Assembly (NCBI GenBank): GCA_020847175.1
Contig: JADLCM010000005.1
Span: 62,001-126,000, forward strand
Origin: Phycisphaerales bacterium
Lineage (GTDB): Bacteria; Planctomycetota; Phycisphaerae; Phycisphaerales; UBA1924
DNA length: 64,000 nucleotides
Direction of reading: 5' to 3'
The notes below the pieces were generated by a model. The model was not told where the DNA came from, ran no database searches, and saw only the letters and a list, made by a program, of their open reading frames with translations. Shown here in pieces: positions 19,619 to 30,018 of the stretch (the stretch's first letter is position 1; the number at the start of each line of letters is the position of its first letter). Position numbers and translations under genes: made by a program.

Positions 19619-21103
<1,485 letters not shown>

Positions 21104-21106
21104 GCG

Positions 21107-21114
21107 TCACCTCC
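21107..21114 (-). promoter_or_regulatory. Ribosome binding site of asnS
   Basis: Minus-strand sequence GGAGGTGA, a near-perfect anti-16S match, ends 3 nt before the ATG (21103-21101). Confidence 0.6.
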
Positions 21115-21297
21115 GAAGAGGGCGATGGTAGGTTTCGCGCCCGGCGAGGATGCCTCGTGCCGACGCACCAAATGGGAACGGGCGCACGAGACCTTCTCGC
21201 ACGCCCGCTCGCGGAGCTTCTGTCTCACTGGGAATCCGACCGGGTCGGTTTCCCGCTCGTCACCCTCGCGCCGGTCCGGACCCGGCCCTCGGGCACA

Positions 21298-22446
21298 TCA
21301 CCGGTCCTCGGCGAGGCGGTCCAGCAGCTTCTCGAGCCGCTCCAGTTTCTTTTCGAGGCGGTCAAGCCGCTCGTTGAGGTCGCCCGCCGGAGCGCTGGGG
21401 GCCGTGGGCAGCCCCTGCACAAGCGGCACTTCTTCGACGCCCTGCGGGGCGACGAAGAACCGATCACCCTGCGGCGTGCGGAAGCGGTACGTGCCCGGGC
21501 CCGATGGCCCATCGTGGATGCTCTGGGCCAGCTGCTCGGCGAGCCGGCGCATGGCCTCCGAATGCTCGCGCATCTGCTCTGCATTGCCGTGCGACTCGGC
21601 CATCTGGCGCGCCATCTCCTCGAGCTGCTTGGCATACTCGCCCTGCTGGCCGAGCCGGAACTCAAACACATCCGGCGTGGTGCCGAACCCCTCAACCTCG
21701 GTCTGGCCGAGCGCCTCGGCGTCGTAGGCCTTGAGCGTCACCGAGATGTCCTTGGCCTGACCCTTGCGGATCACGGTGAACTTGACGGTGTCGCCGGCCT
21801 CGTGCGCGTTGATCACCTCGCGCAGGCCCTCGCTTCCCAGGAAGTTCTCGCCGTCCACGGCGACGATGATGTCCTTCGCCTTGATCCCGGCCTCGGCCGC
21901 GGGCAGATGGTCGTACACCCCGTCCACGCGCACGCCGGTGCCGGCCTCGAAGCCCAGGTGCTCCATGAGGTCGGCGCTGGTCTCGCTCATGTTGATGCCG
22001 ATCATCACCTTGGGCGGCTCAACGGGCACGCCTTCGACCGCCAGGCCGGGCATCACGTCGGTGAGTCCGTCAAGGCCCTCGATCGCGAACGCCCCGTTGC
22101 CGCCGTGAAAGACGTGCCCCCCGAACTCGATGGGCTTGCCCTCATCGTCGAGAAGCGTGATCCTGCCCGAGCCGTCGGTCTGGATGTGATCTTCGGGCAC
22201 CTCCTTGCCGTTCACCCTCGCGGAGACCTTGCCGTCCTTCACGACGATCTCGATCCTGGTGTCGCCATCCGTGACGGTCTGGTGCATCTCTGAGTGCGAA
22301 TCGCTGCGGGCCTCCGGGGCCGCGCGGGTGACAACCCGGGGATGGCGCAGCGGGCGATCAAAGTCACCCTGGGCCGCCGCCTGGCCGAGCGCCGAGCCCG
22401 ATGCCGCCACGAGGGCCGCGATGCCGATCAACGTTGTCCGTTTCAT
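21298..22446 (-). CDS. Secreted PDZ-domain protein with C-terminal coiled coil
   Basis: 382 residues. Signal peptide at 1-22 (MKRTTLIGIAALVAASGSALG, cleavage near AAA). Middle: PDZ domain about residues 145-235 with GVRVDGVYDHLPAAEAGIKAKDIIVAVDG, the usual ligand-groove pattern after a Gly-rich turn. C-terminus: heptad-like Leu/Glu segment LNERLDRLEKKLERLEKLL, a strong coiled coil. No protease catalytic triad is attached, so it is not a DegP-type enzyme. It lies 73 bp downstream of the anti-sigma-like gene in the same direction and could be part of that envelope-sensing unit; this link is inference. Confidence 0.87.
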   Translation of the reverse strand: MKRTTLIGIAALVAASGSALGQAAAQGDFDRPLRHPRVVTRAAPEARSDSHSEMHQTVTDGDTRIEIVVKDGKVSARVNGKEVPEDHIQTDGSGRITLLDDEGKPIEFGGHVFHGGNGAFAIEGLDGLTDVMPGLAVEGVPVEPPKVMIGINMSETSADLMEHLGFEAGTGVRVDGVYDHLPAAEAGIKAKDIIVAVDGENFLGSEGLREVINAHEAGDTVKFTVIRKGQAKDISVTLKAYDAEALGQTEVEGFGTTPDVFEFRLGQQGEYAKQLEEMARQMAESHGNAEQMREHSEAMRRLAEQLAQSIHDGPSGPGTYRFRTPQGDRFFVAPQGVEEVPLVQGLPTAPSAPAGDLNERLDRLEKKLERLEKLLDRLAEDR

Positions 22447-22518
22447 GATGCGTACTCCTTCAGTTCCGCCGAGAGTTCTGCTCCGTGCTCACCCGGATGC
22501 GCCCCGCCGCGGCCCCCG

Positions 22519-23148
22519 TCACATTCGCCTGCGCCCGGAGGGCAGGTTCTGCACCGGCACGGGCACGTACAGGCCGCGCTCGTCAAGGCTTGCCTTGTAC
22601 ATCTTGTCCACCACCATGCGCTCCACGATGCGCCGCACGTACACGATCTCCACACCCGATCCGTCGTCGAGCGGACGTGAGTCGCGGATCAGGAGGTCCG
22701 GCTCCACCCCCACCACCCGGCCATCGCGGACGCCCCGGTCGAGATACGCCTGGAGCGCATCGTCGGCGGTCGCGCCGAAGCCGGAAGGCACGAGGCCCGC
22801 CTCCTGGCCGCGCTCCGGCCCCGTTCCGGCGCTGCCGGGATGCACCCACCAGGCGAGGAGCAGCGCAGCCGCCGCCAGCCAGCCGCCCGCGGCGCCCGCC
22901 ACGCGGAGCCGGCGCCGAAGCACGAACGATGGCGCCGGATCGCGCGGCAGGTCCACCCGGTCGGCGATGCGGGTCGCTTCGGCGAGCGCGGCGGCAAGAT
23001 CGGCCTGGTCCTGCTGCGCCGCCGCAAGCTCCGACCAGATGCTCGGGTCGCGCTCGGCCAGCGTCCGGATGGTTGCCCAATCCTCCGGCGAAGCCTCGGC
23101 GTCGATGACGCGGGCGATCAGAATGTCACGGTCCATCACCGGGGTCAC
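22519..23148 (-). CDS. Probable transmembrane anti-sigma factor
   Basis: 209 residues: cytoplasmic N-terminus of about 85 residues with helical, acidic character (DRDILIARVIDAEASPEDW), one TM helix near residues 95-112 (GAAGGWLAAAALLLAWW), and an extracytoplasmic C-terminal half. No zinc HxxxCxxC motif is visible. The gene overlaps the sigma factor by 4 bp. GTG 23148 is chosen because GGAGG lies 7 nt upstream; ATG 23136 is the alternative. Assignment rests on position and topology rather than a named domain. Confidence 0.72.
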   Translation of the reverse strand: MTPVMDRDILIARVIDAEASPEDWATIRTLAERDPSIWSELAAAQQDQADLAAALAEATRIADRVDLPRDPAPSFVLRRRLRVAGAAGGWLAAAALLLAWWVHPGSAGTGPERGQEAGLVPSGFGATADDALQAYLDRGVRDGRVVGVEPDLLIRDSRPLDDGSGVEIVYVRRIVERMVVDKMYKASLDERGLYVPVPVQNLPSGRRRM

Positions 23149-23729
23149 AGTTCACCCTCCGCTGCTCCGCGCACCGGCGGGGATGCACACGCCCCCGCCG
23201 CAAGTTCACGCAGCATCCGCCTGCCCCGGGCGATGCGCGTCTCAATCGTGGTCTCGGGAAGGTCAAGCACCTGTCCGATCTCCCGGTGCGACATGCCGTG
23301 CACGCACCGGAGCAGCAGAGGTTCGCGGTAGGCGTCGGGCAGCTGCATGGCCAGGCGCAGAATCCGCGCCGCCTCGTCTCGCTCCGCGAGCGGCTCCGGC
23401 GCCGTCAGCATCTCCTCCAGCCCTTCGACCGGGCGCTCGCGCCGGCGCGAGGCCTTGCGCCCCTGCGCCCGGGCCGCGTTCACGGCGACCATGCGCAGCC
23501 AGGGCTTGAACGCCGCCGGATCACGCAACTCGCTCAGGCGGCTCACAAGGATGGTTGCAACCTCCTGCAACAGGTCCTCCAGTTCGGCCCCACGCGGCTT
23601 GTGCGCCAGAAGCACCGCCGCCACCCAGCGTCGATGCCGCTGCCACAACCCGCGCAGCGCGCCATGGTCGCCCTCCTGGGCGGCACGAACCTCGCCGATC
23701 GATCCATCGACCTGGTTCACACAGTTCAC
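23145..23729 (-). CDS. ECF-type RNA polymerase sigma factor
   Basis: Sigma-70 family, ECF group. Region 2 is visible as LEDLLQEVATILVSRLSELRDPAAFKPWLRMVAVNAA with the DLLQEV core, and region 4 as LPDAYREPLLLRCVHGMSHREIGQVLDLPETTIETRIARGRRML with its helix-turn-helix. The frame is open to ATG 23813, but GTG 23729 gives 194 residues, the usual ECF length; GTG 23720 is also possible and no strong Shine-Dalgarno decides. Overlaps the anti-sigma-like gene by 4 bp and is divergent from tatC. Expected to control envelope-related genes, perhaps including the PDZ gene behind it. Confidence 0.9.
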   Translation of the reverse strand: MNCVNQVDGSIGEVRAAQEGDHGALRGLWQRHRRWVAAVLLAHKPRGAELEDLLQEVATILVSRLSELRDPAAFKPWLRMVAVNAARAQGRKASRRRERPVEGLEEMLTAPEPLAERDEAARILRLAMQLPDAYREPLLLRCVHGMSHREIGQVLDLPETTIETRIARGRRMLRELAAGACASPPVRGAAEGEL

Positions 23730-23824
23730 TCCGCATCCCACCGGATGCGCGCCGGCCCCACGCCCGGCACCAATTTCAATGCCGGCTTCGCCCCGGCGCG
23801 CCCATACCCTCACCGGCCAAACCC

Positions 23825-24865
23825 ATGTCCGACTCCCTCGTCAAACACGTCCGATCCAAACTCGACCCGAACTCCATGACGTTCGGCGAGCACTTGGAGG
23901 ATCTCCGGCGCCGCATCAGTCTCGGACTCGCCGGCCTTGCCCCGATCTTCATCCTTTCGCTCACATTCGGGAAGCACCTGCTCGCCCTTCTCATCGCGCC
24001 CGTGCAGGCCGCGCTGCAGCGGGCCGGAATGCCCGCGCACATCATCGCCACCAACCCGGTCGAAACATTCGGCGCCTACGTGCGGGTCGCGACGATCGTC
24101 ACCCTCGTGATCGGTGCGCCCTGGGCGATTTACCAGCTCTGGCTCTTCATCGCCCCGGGTCTGTACAGGCACGAACGCCGCGTGGTTCGCGTGGTCATCC
24201 CCATGAGCGGCGTGCTCGGCGTCGTGGGCGTCACCTTCCTCTACATCGTCATCATGCCTGTCATCCTGGCCTTCTTCATTTCTTTCGGCTCCGATGTCGG
24301 CCTCCGCTCCGTTCCGACCGGGCCGGTCCCCGAGGGCGTCGCGCTCCCGCCGCCCGTCCCCGTCCTCACGCACGACCTGGAGAACCCCGCGCCGGGCCAG
24401 ATGTGGGTCAACTCCTCGCTCATGCAGCTCCGGGTCGCCGTGATCGAGCACGGGGGCAAGGTCACGGTGCGCGGCAGCGAACTCACGCTGGGCTCGGGCG
24501 TCGTGCCGCAATACCGCGTCAGCGAGTACGTGAAGATGTTCTTCGGCCTCGCCATGGCTTTCGCCGTGGGCTTCCAGACCCCCATCATCGTGCTCCTCCT
24601 CGGTTGGGGCGGCATCGTGACCCCGCAAACCCTGGGCAGGTACCGCCGGCACGCCATCCTCATCATCTGCATTGTGTGCGCGGTGCTGACCCCCCCGGAC
24701 CCCTTCTCGATGCTTCTCCTCGCCGCCCCGCTGTACATCCTCTTCGAGCTCGGCGCGGTGCTTCTGCGCATGATGCCCCTGGGCGCTTCACGCCGCGAAG
24801 CCGACGATGAGGCCGCGGACCACGACCCGGACCGCCCCGATGCCCCGCAGGACGACGCCCGATGA
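23825..24865 (+). CDS. tatC: Sec-independent protein translocase TatC
   Basis: Multispanning receptor of the twin-arginine export pathway. The conserved N-terminus MTFGEHLEDLRRR (start of mature-type TatC) is at residues 18-30, six hydrophobic segments follow, and FGAYVRVA near 76 and AMAFAVGFQTPIIVLLL near 240 match the family. A periplasmic loop of about 95 residues (about 152-245, GPVPEGVALPPPVPVLT) is longer than the E. coli loop. ATG 23825 is preferred; the open frame upstream encodes Pro/Arg-rich sequence antisense to the sigma gene. Overlaps tadA by 4 bp. tatA/B are not in the window. Confidence 0.95.
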   Translation: MSDSLVKHVRSKLDPNSMTFGEHLEDLRRRISLGLAGLAPIFILSLTFGKHLLALLIAPVQAALQRAGMPAHIIATNPVETFGAYVRVATIVTLVIGAPWAIYQLWLFIAPGLYRHERRVVRVVIPMSGVLGVVGVTFLYIVIMPVILAFFISFGSDVGLRSVPTGPVPEGVALPPPVPVLTHDLENPAPGQMWVNSSLMQLRVAVIEHGGKVTVRGSELTLGSGVVPQYRVSEYVKMFFGLAMAFAVGFQTPIIVLLLGWGGIVTPQTLGRYRRHAILIICIVCAVLTPPDPFSMLLLAAPLYILFELGAVLLRMMPLGASRREADDEAADHDPDRPDAPQDDAR

Positions 24866-25389
24866 GCCGCTGGTTCTCCTGGCTCGACGCCCACCCGCAC
24901 GCGCGCATCACCCCGCCCGAACCCTCGCCCCACGACCGCGCGGCCATGACCCGGGCCCTCGAACTCGCCCGCGCCGGCGCGGCCATCGGCGAAGTGCCCG
25001 TCGGCGCGGTCGTCTATCGCCTCTCCACCGGCGAAATCATCGCCGAGGCCCACAATCGGCGCGAGTCTGACCATGACCCCGCGGCCCACGCCGAACTTCT
25101 CGCGATCCGCCAGGGAGCCCAGCGCCTTGGAGACTGGCGCCTCGAATCGTGCGCCTTGGCCGTCACCCTCGAACCCTGCATCATGTGCGCTGGTCTCATC
25201 GTCAACGCCCGGCTCGCTCGCGTTGTCTACGGCGCCGCCGACCCCAGGGCCGGAGCCTGCCGCTCCCTCTACCACGTGCTCAGCGACCCCCGCCTCAACC
25301 ACCGGGCCGAGGTGATCGGCGGCATCGAGGCTGACGCCGCGGGACGACTCCTGCGAGATTTCTTCCGCGCCCTCCGCACCTCCCGCTGA
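24862..25389 (+). CDS. tadA: tRNA-specific adenosine deaminase
   Basis: Zinc deaminase converting A34 to inosine in tRNA-Arg(ACG). 175 residues with zinc/proton shuttle motif HAE at 76-78 and PCIMC at 105-109. An N-terminal extension of about 22 residues (SRWFSWLDAHPHARITPPEP) precedes the usual start. Overlaps tatC by 4 bp and is followed 2 bp later by mutM, so tatC-tadA-mutM reads as one operon. Confidence 0.93.
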   Translation: MSRWFSWLDAHPHARITPPEPSPHDRAAMTRALELARAGAAIGEVPVGAVVYRLSTGEIIAEAHNRRESDHDPAAHAELLAIRQGAQRLGDWRLESCALAVTLEPCIMCAGLIVNARLARVVYGAADPRAGACRSLYHVLSDPRLNHRAEVIGGIEADAAGRLLRDFFRALRTSR

Positions 25390-25391
25390 CC

Positions 25392-26312
25392 ATGCCCGAA
25401 CTCCCCGAGGTCGAAACCCTCCGGCGCACCCTCACCCCGCTTTTGGGGCTCCGCGTCACACGCGCTCACCTCCTCCGCCCCGACATCCTTCTCTCGCCCT
25501 CAACTCACACCGCCCCGACCGCCATGCTCCAGGGCGACCGGCTCACGGCCATCGATCGGCGCGGCAAGCAACTCGCGCTCATCGGCGCTTCGGGCCGCGC
25601 TCTGGTCATTCAACTCGGCATGAGCGGCCAACTGCTGTTGGGCGCCGATTCTCCACATCCTTCCCACACCCACGCCGTGTGGCACTTCGACTCGGGCGCG
25701 GCACTTCTGTTTCGAGACCCCCGGCGCTTCGGAGGCCTCACCTCCTTGCCTTCCCTCGATGCCCTCATCGCCCGCTGGCACACCCTCGGCCCGGACGGTT
25801 TGAACATCCGCACGCCGGAGCTCATCGTCCGGGCCGGCGCTTCTCGCCGGGCGGTCAAGGCTGCCCTGCTCGACCAGTCCGTTCTGGCGGGCGTGGGCAA
25901 CATCTACGCCGACGAATCGCTCTTTCTCGCCGGCGTTCACCCCGCGGCCCGGTGTGACCGGCTGAAACCCGAGGCATGGGCCCGCATCGCCGAGGCGATC
26001 CGGCTCGTGCTCGCCCGGGCCGTCGAAGCACGCGGTTCCACGCTCCGCGACTACCGCGATGCATCGGGCGCTCCCGGAGCAGCCCAGAATCTGCACCGGG
26101 TCTACGGCCGCGCCGGTCTGCCGTGCCTCACGTGCACCAGGATCATCCGGTCAATGATGCTGGCCCAGCGTACAACGTGCTTCTGCCCCCACTGTCAGCC
26201 CGTCCGTGGCAAACGATCCTTTCTTGGGGCCCCCAGTTTCGCTGCCGTGCTCCGCGTCCCTCGCGGGCACACAGACGCGGCGGGAACACCGTCAGGGCCC
26301 TTCCGCTTCTGA
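25392..26312 (+). CDS. mutM: Formamidopyrimidine-DNA glycosylase
   Basis: DNA repair enzyme (Fpg) removing 8-oxoguanine with beta/delta-lyase activity. The catalytic N-terminus MPELPEVETL carries Pro2 and Glu3; Lys59 (RRGKQL) matches the conserved lysine; the helix-two-turn-helix phrase LDQSVLAGVGNIYADESLF and a C-terminal zinc finger CLTC-x16-CPHC are intact. After the finger the protein runs on for about 37 residues (RGKRSFLGAPSF onward), longer than usual, which may be read-through into poorly conserved sequence. Third gene of the tatC-tadA-mutM unit. Confidence 0.96.
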   Translation: MPELPEVETLRRTLTPLLGLRVTRAHLLRPDILLSPSTHTAPTAMLQGDRLTAIDRRGKQLALIGASGRALVIQLGMSGQLLLGADSPHPSHTHAVWHFDSGAALLFRDPRRFGGLTSLPSLDALIARWHTLGPDGLNIRTPELIVRAGASRRAVKAALLDQSVLAGVGNIYADESLFLAGVHPAARCDRLKPEAWARIAEAIRLVLARAVEARGSTLRDYRDASGAPGAAQNLHRVYGRAGLPCLTCTRIIRSMMLAQRTTCFCPHCQPVRGKRSFLGAPSFAAVLRVPRGHTDAAGTPSGPFRF

Positions 26313-26767
26313 TGAACGATGAAATTCAATTTCTTCATCGTCTTCGTAGAAGGGCGTGTCGGATTGTGGACAATGCGGGCAGTTCGGCGCAACCCGGGGC
26401 ACGACTGCGGGTTGGGACCTCCGGCGCGGAGCGAGCGCCTGTCGCTTGGCTGTCGAGCGCGGGCGGCTCGTGTCCTGGCTCGTGCTCGCACATGAGGTTT
26501 CAGCCCGCGCTTCGCGACTGCACGGAGTCAGCCATACCACCGGGCGAGCGCTCATCCACACACAGTCCACCGCCCGGGCGACAGGCCCGGTGGTATTCAC
26601 GGCATCGTTCACTCGTGGTCAGGCATCGGATCGTCTGCCAAGTGCCGGCTCGGGTTCTCGGTGTCATGCGTGCTCGCCGCTCCGGTTTCATGCGACCTTC
26701 GGCTGGCGGGCGGTGCCTCCCTATCATCGCGCTGGTTCCGAGCGGGCGGCACGGCCCGCGCGGGCGA
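26313..26767. other. 455-bp gap without a convincing gene
   Basis: Between mutM and tRNA-Lys. Overlapping open frames on both strands have poor third-position GC compared with neighbours, so none is called. It contains two DnaA-box-like 9-mers (TTGTCCACA on the minus strand at 26365-26373, TCATCCACA at 26552-26560) and a perfect 12-bp inverted repeat (26534-26545 / 26585-26596). The stretch just after mutM (about 26310-26345) is locally AT-richer. Confidence 0.6.
26534..26596. repeat. Perfect 12-bp inverted repeat with 39-nt spacer
   Basis: ATACCACCGGGC at 26534-26545 is repeated inverted as GCCCGGTGGTAT at 26585-26596. Flanking GCC/GGC triplets allow a slightly longer imperfect stem, and the spacer contains CCACCGCCCGGGCG, which can pair with either arm. 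It could form an alternative-fold RNA or be a protein site. There is no U-tract, so a simple terminator is unlikely. Confidence 0.7.
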
Positions 26768-26840
26768 GAGGGCGTAGCTCAGTCGGTAGAGCAGCGGACT
26801 TTTAATCCGCGGGTCCGGGGTTCGAGTCCCCGCGCCCTCA
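26768..26840 (+). tRNA. tRNA-Lys (anticodon UUU)
   Basis: Cloverleaf folds fully: acceptor GAGGGCG (26768-26774) with CGCCCTC (26833-26839); D-stem GCTC/GAGC; anticodon stem GCGGA/TCCGC around loop CTTTTAA with anticodon TTT at 26801-26803; 5-nt variable loop; T-arm CGGGG-TTCGAGT-CCCCG; discriminator A at 26840. CCA is not encoded. The SNF2 gene begins 25 bp downstream, so the two are probably co-transcribed or very close. Confidence 0.97.
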
Positions 26841-26865
26841 TTGCGGGGTCTTCGGGGAGTATCGC

Positions 26866-29800
26866 ATGGAGGCGGTGGTACACGCGCAGTGGATCGACCA
26901 CGCGCTGCGCCTGTGGGCGGAGCGTATCGGCCCCGGTGCGTCTCCGGCCGAGCCCGATCTGCACCCCGGCGCGCTGGACGCATCGGCGCTTGCCTCGATG
27001 CTGGGCCTGCCCGGCGCGCGGGCGGAGCGATGCCGCGTGCTGCTCCCCAGCCGCGCCCCGGCCGAGCCCGTGCCCAGCGATCTCGCCGCCCGGCTCGGCG
27101 ACCGCCTCGCCCCGGTCCCCGATCAGCTCCGCGCGTGGGACGTGCCTTGCCTGACGATCGCCTCGCCCGAGGCACCGTGGGCGATTGATGCGATCGTCAA
27201 CGCCGCCGCCGGCGACATGACTCCCTACGTTCTTGGTCCCGGTCTCGAGTTCGCCGCGGCGGTGCTCGCCCTGGCGCGGCACCTCATCGCCCAACAGCGC
27301 GTCGTACCCATGCTTGCCCAGGAGGGCAGCGGCGAACTCAAGGCCTCCTGGCGACCCTGGCTCAGCGACGAAGCCACATCCCTTCGCGTCGAGAAGCTCG
27401 CCGCGGCGATGCCCGCCGCCTTCCGTTCGGGCGTCGATGCCTGCAAGCACCAGTCCTGGGCGATTCTCGACGACCTGCTGTGGCGCCTCTGCGACGCCCT
27501 CTGCCGCGCCGCCTTTCGCGCCGACGACCTGCACGACACGGTCCGCGACCGCGACGCCGCCGACCCCCACGTGGCCTGGATGCAGGCGCTGCTCAATGGT
27601 CACGAGAACGTCCCCGCCTCTCCTGCCTCGCGTCAGGAGATGATCCGGCGGGTGCGCCGGTGGATCGGCGGCCTGGAAGACCGCGGCGCCAGCAGCCAGT
27701 GGCGGCTCGCCCTGCGCCTGCTGGAGCCCGTCGTTGATGCCGCCGACGAACGCTTTGACCCGCGTGTCGGCACGCCGTGGACGCTTGAAGTCGCCCTGCA
27801 GGCCCACGACGACGCCGGGGTCATGATCGACGCCGCCGACATCTGGCTGCTCTCCGGAGACGCCGCGGTGATCGAAGGCCGGCGCCTGGAGCGGGCCCAG
27901 GAGCTGCTGCTCGCCGAGCTTGCCCGCGCGGCGCGAATCTACCCGCGCCTCGATGAACTGCTGCGTACCAGCGAGCCCACCCGCCTCGCCTGTTCAACCA
28001 AGCACGCGTACGAGTTCCTGCGCGATGTGCGCCCGGCGCTCATGGAGCAGGGCATCGGGGTGATCGCCCCGCTCTGGTGGGATGCCCCCACGTCGCGTCT
28101 CGGTGCGCGCCTGCGCCTCGACTCGGCCCCGCTCGCGGACCTGGCCGACGGCGCGGCGTCCACCGTCACCGGGGCGTCGCCCCAGCTCGGCCTCGCGACG
28201 CTCGTGGACTATCGGTGGGAGATTGCCGTCGGCGATACGACGCTCAGCCTTGCGGAGTTTGAACAGCTCGCGGCGGGCAAGTCACCCCTGGTCCGCGTCG
28301 CCGGGCGCTGGGTCGAGATCCGTCCCGAAGATGTGCAGAGCGCCGTCAAGTTCATGCGCGAGAACCCCGGGGGGCGGGTCTCGGTGGGCGAGGCAGTACG
28401 CATCGCTTTCACGAGTGATCCCCGCACCAGCGGGCTGCCCATCAGCGGCATCGAGGCGACGGGCTGGCTCGCCGGCCTCCTCGGTATCGACCAGAGCCGC
28501 GAGAGCCTTCCCGTCGCCGAGCCCCCCGCCGGGTTTCAGGGCACGCTCCGGCCGTACCAGATCCGCGGGATGTCATGGATGCGGTTCCTCGAACGATTCG
28601 GCCTGGGCGTCTGCCTTGCCGACGACATGGGCCTGGGCAAGACCATCCAGTTGCTCGCGCTCATGCTGGGGGAACGCGAAGAGGCTGCGCGGGCGTCGGG
28701 CGCGTCGCCGGTGCTGCCCACCCTGCTCATTGCACCCACCTCGGTGCTCGGCAACTGGATGCACGAAACGCGGCGCTTCGCCCCCGCCCTGCGCGTGATG
28801 GTGCACCACGGCGTCGAGCGGCTCCAGGATCAGCCCTTCGTGGATCGTGCCGCGGCCAGCGACCTGGTCGTCACCACCTACGCCCTCGCGAATCGCGACC
28901 GCGAACTGCTCGAACGCGTGCGCTGGGGGCGCATCGTGCTCGACGAGGCCCAGTACATCAAGAACCCCGCCGCGAAGCAGAGCCAGGCCGCCCGTTCGAT
29001 GATCGCCGAGCGCCGCGTCGCCCTCACGGGCACCCCGGTCGAGAACCGTCTCTCCGAACTCTGGTCGATCATGGAGTTTCTGAATCCGGGGTTTCTGGGT
29101 GACGCCGCGAACTTCCGCAGGCGCTTCAGCGTGCCCATCGAGCGTTACCGCGATTCATCGCGTTCGGAACAGCTCAAGGGCATGGTGCGCCCGTTCATCC
29201 TGCGCCGCCTCAAGACCGACCCCGCCGTGCTCTCCGATCTCCCCGAGAAACTCGAGTCCAAGGAGCACTGCCACCTTACCAGCGAGCAGGCCTCGCTCTA
29301 TGAAAACTGCGTCAAGCGCATGCTGGGCGAGGTGGACCGGGCCGAGGGCATCCAGAGGCGCGGCCTGGTGCTCAGCGCTCTCATCCGCCTCAAGCAGATC
29401 TGCAACCATCCCTCGCAGCTCCTCAAAGACCACGACCTCTCCGGCCCCAAGCCGCCCGACCCCAACCGCTCGGGCAAGTGCATCCGCCTGCTGGAACAGG
29501 TCGACGAGGTGCTCAGCGAGAACGAACAGGCCATCATCTTCACCCAGTTCCGCCAGATGGGGCACCTGCTCCAGCTCATGCTCAGGCACGCCTTTGACAA
29601 GGACATTCTCTTCCTGCACGGCGGCACGCCGAGCAAGCAGCGCGAAACGCTCATTCAGTCGTTCCAGAACAGGGGCGAAACACACCCCATCCTCATCCTC
29701 AGCCTCAAGGCGGGCGGCGTGGGCCTCAACCTCACCGCCGCGACGCACGTCTTTCACTTTGATCGCTGGTGGAACCCCGCGGTCGAGAACCAGGCCACCG

Positions 29801-30018
29801 ACCGCGCCTACCGCATCGGCCAGACCCGGGCGGTCGTCGTCCATAAGTACCTGGTGCGCGGCACGCTCGAAGAACGCATCGACCAGATGATCGAGCAGAA
29901 GACCGAACTCGCTGAGACCATCATCGGCGCCGGCGAACGCTGGCTCACCGAACTCTCGACGGACGATCTCCGCTCGATCCTCGCCCTGCGCGCCGACGCG
30001 ATCGGCGACGAGCCCTGA
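26866..30018 (+). CDS. SNF2-family ATPase/helicase
   Basis: 1050-residue superfamily 2 DNA translocase. N-terminal 400 residues are helical and specific to bacterial SNF2 proteins; residues about 400-545 fit the SNF2-associated region (PLVRVAGRWVEIRPEDVQSA). Motor: motif I DDMGLGKTIQ from Asp586, motif II DEAQ at 693-696, motif III ALTGTPVENR, and the C-terminal helicase lobe with KAGGVGLNLTAATHVFHFD and the SNF2 motif VI NQATDRAYRIGQ near 985-996. It lacks bromo-, SWIM or nuclease domains. Bacterial relatives (RapA/HepA-like) remodel nucleic-acid-protein complexes; the target here is unknown. Confidence 0.94.
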   Translation: MEAVVHAQWIDHALRLWAERIGPGASPAEPDLHPGALDASALASMLGLPGARAERCRVLLPSRAPAEPVPSDLAARLGDRLAPVPDQLRAWDVPCLTIASPEAPWAIDAIVNAAAGDMTPYVLGPGLEFAAAVLALARHLIAQQRVVPMLAQEGSGELKASWRPWLSDEATSLRVEKLAAAMPAAFRSGVDACKHQSWAILDDLLWRLCDALCRAAFRADDLHDTVRDRDAADPHVAWMQALLNGHENVPASPASRQEMIRRVRRWIGGLEDRGASSQWRLALRLLEPVVDAADERFDPRVGTPWTLEVALQAHDDAGVMIDAADIWLLSGDAAVIEGRRLERAQELLLAELARAARIYPRLDELLRTSEPTRLACSTKHAYEFLRDVRPALMEQGIGVIAPLWWDAPTSRLGARLRLDSAPLADLADGAASTVTGASPQLGLATLVDYRWEIAVGDTTLSLAEFEQLAAGKSPLVRVAGRWVEIRPEDVQSAVKFMRENPGGRVSVGEAVRIAFTSDPRTSGLPISGIEATGWLAGLLGIDQSRESLPVAEPPAGFQGTLRPYQIRGMSWMRFLERFGLGVCLADDMGLGKTIQLLALMLGEREEAARASGASPVLPTLLIAPTSVLGNWMHETRRFAPALRVMVHHGVERLQDQPFVDRAAASDLVVTTYALANRDRELLERVRWGRIVLDEAQYIKNPAAKQSQAARSMIAERRVALTGTPVENRLSELWSIMEFLNPGFLGDAANFRRRFSVPIERYRDSSRSEQLKGMVRPFILRRLKTDPAVLSDLPEKLESKEHCHLTSEQASLYENCVKRMLGEVDRAEGIQRRGLVLSALIRLKQICNHPSQLLKDHDLSGPKPPDPNRSGKCIRLLEQVDEVLSENEQAIIFTQFRQMGHLLQLMLRHAFDKDILFLHGGTPSKQRETLIQSFQNRGETHPILILSLKAGGVGLNLTAATHVFHFDRWWNPAVENQATDRAYRIGQTRAVVVHKYLVRGTLEERIDQMIEQKTELAETIIGAGERWLTELSTDDLRSILALRADAIGDEP

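Noticed and set aside
26292-26612. Minus-strand open frame with a CPHC motif and acidic tail (FYEDDEEIEF)
   Set aside because: Third-codon-position GC is much lower than in real genes here and it overlaps mutM's end; not convincing without expression data.
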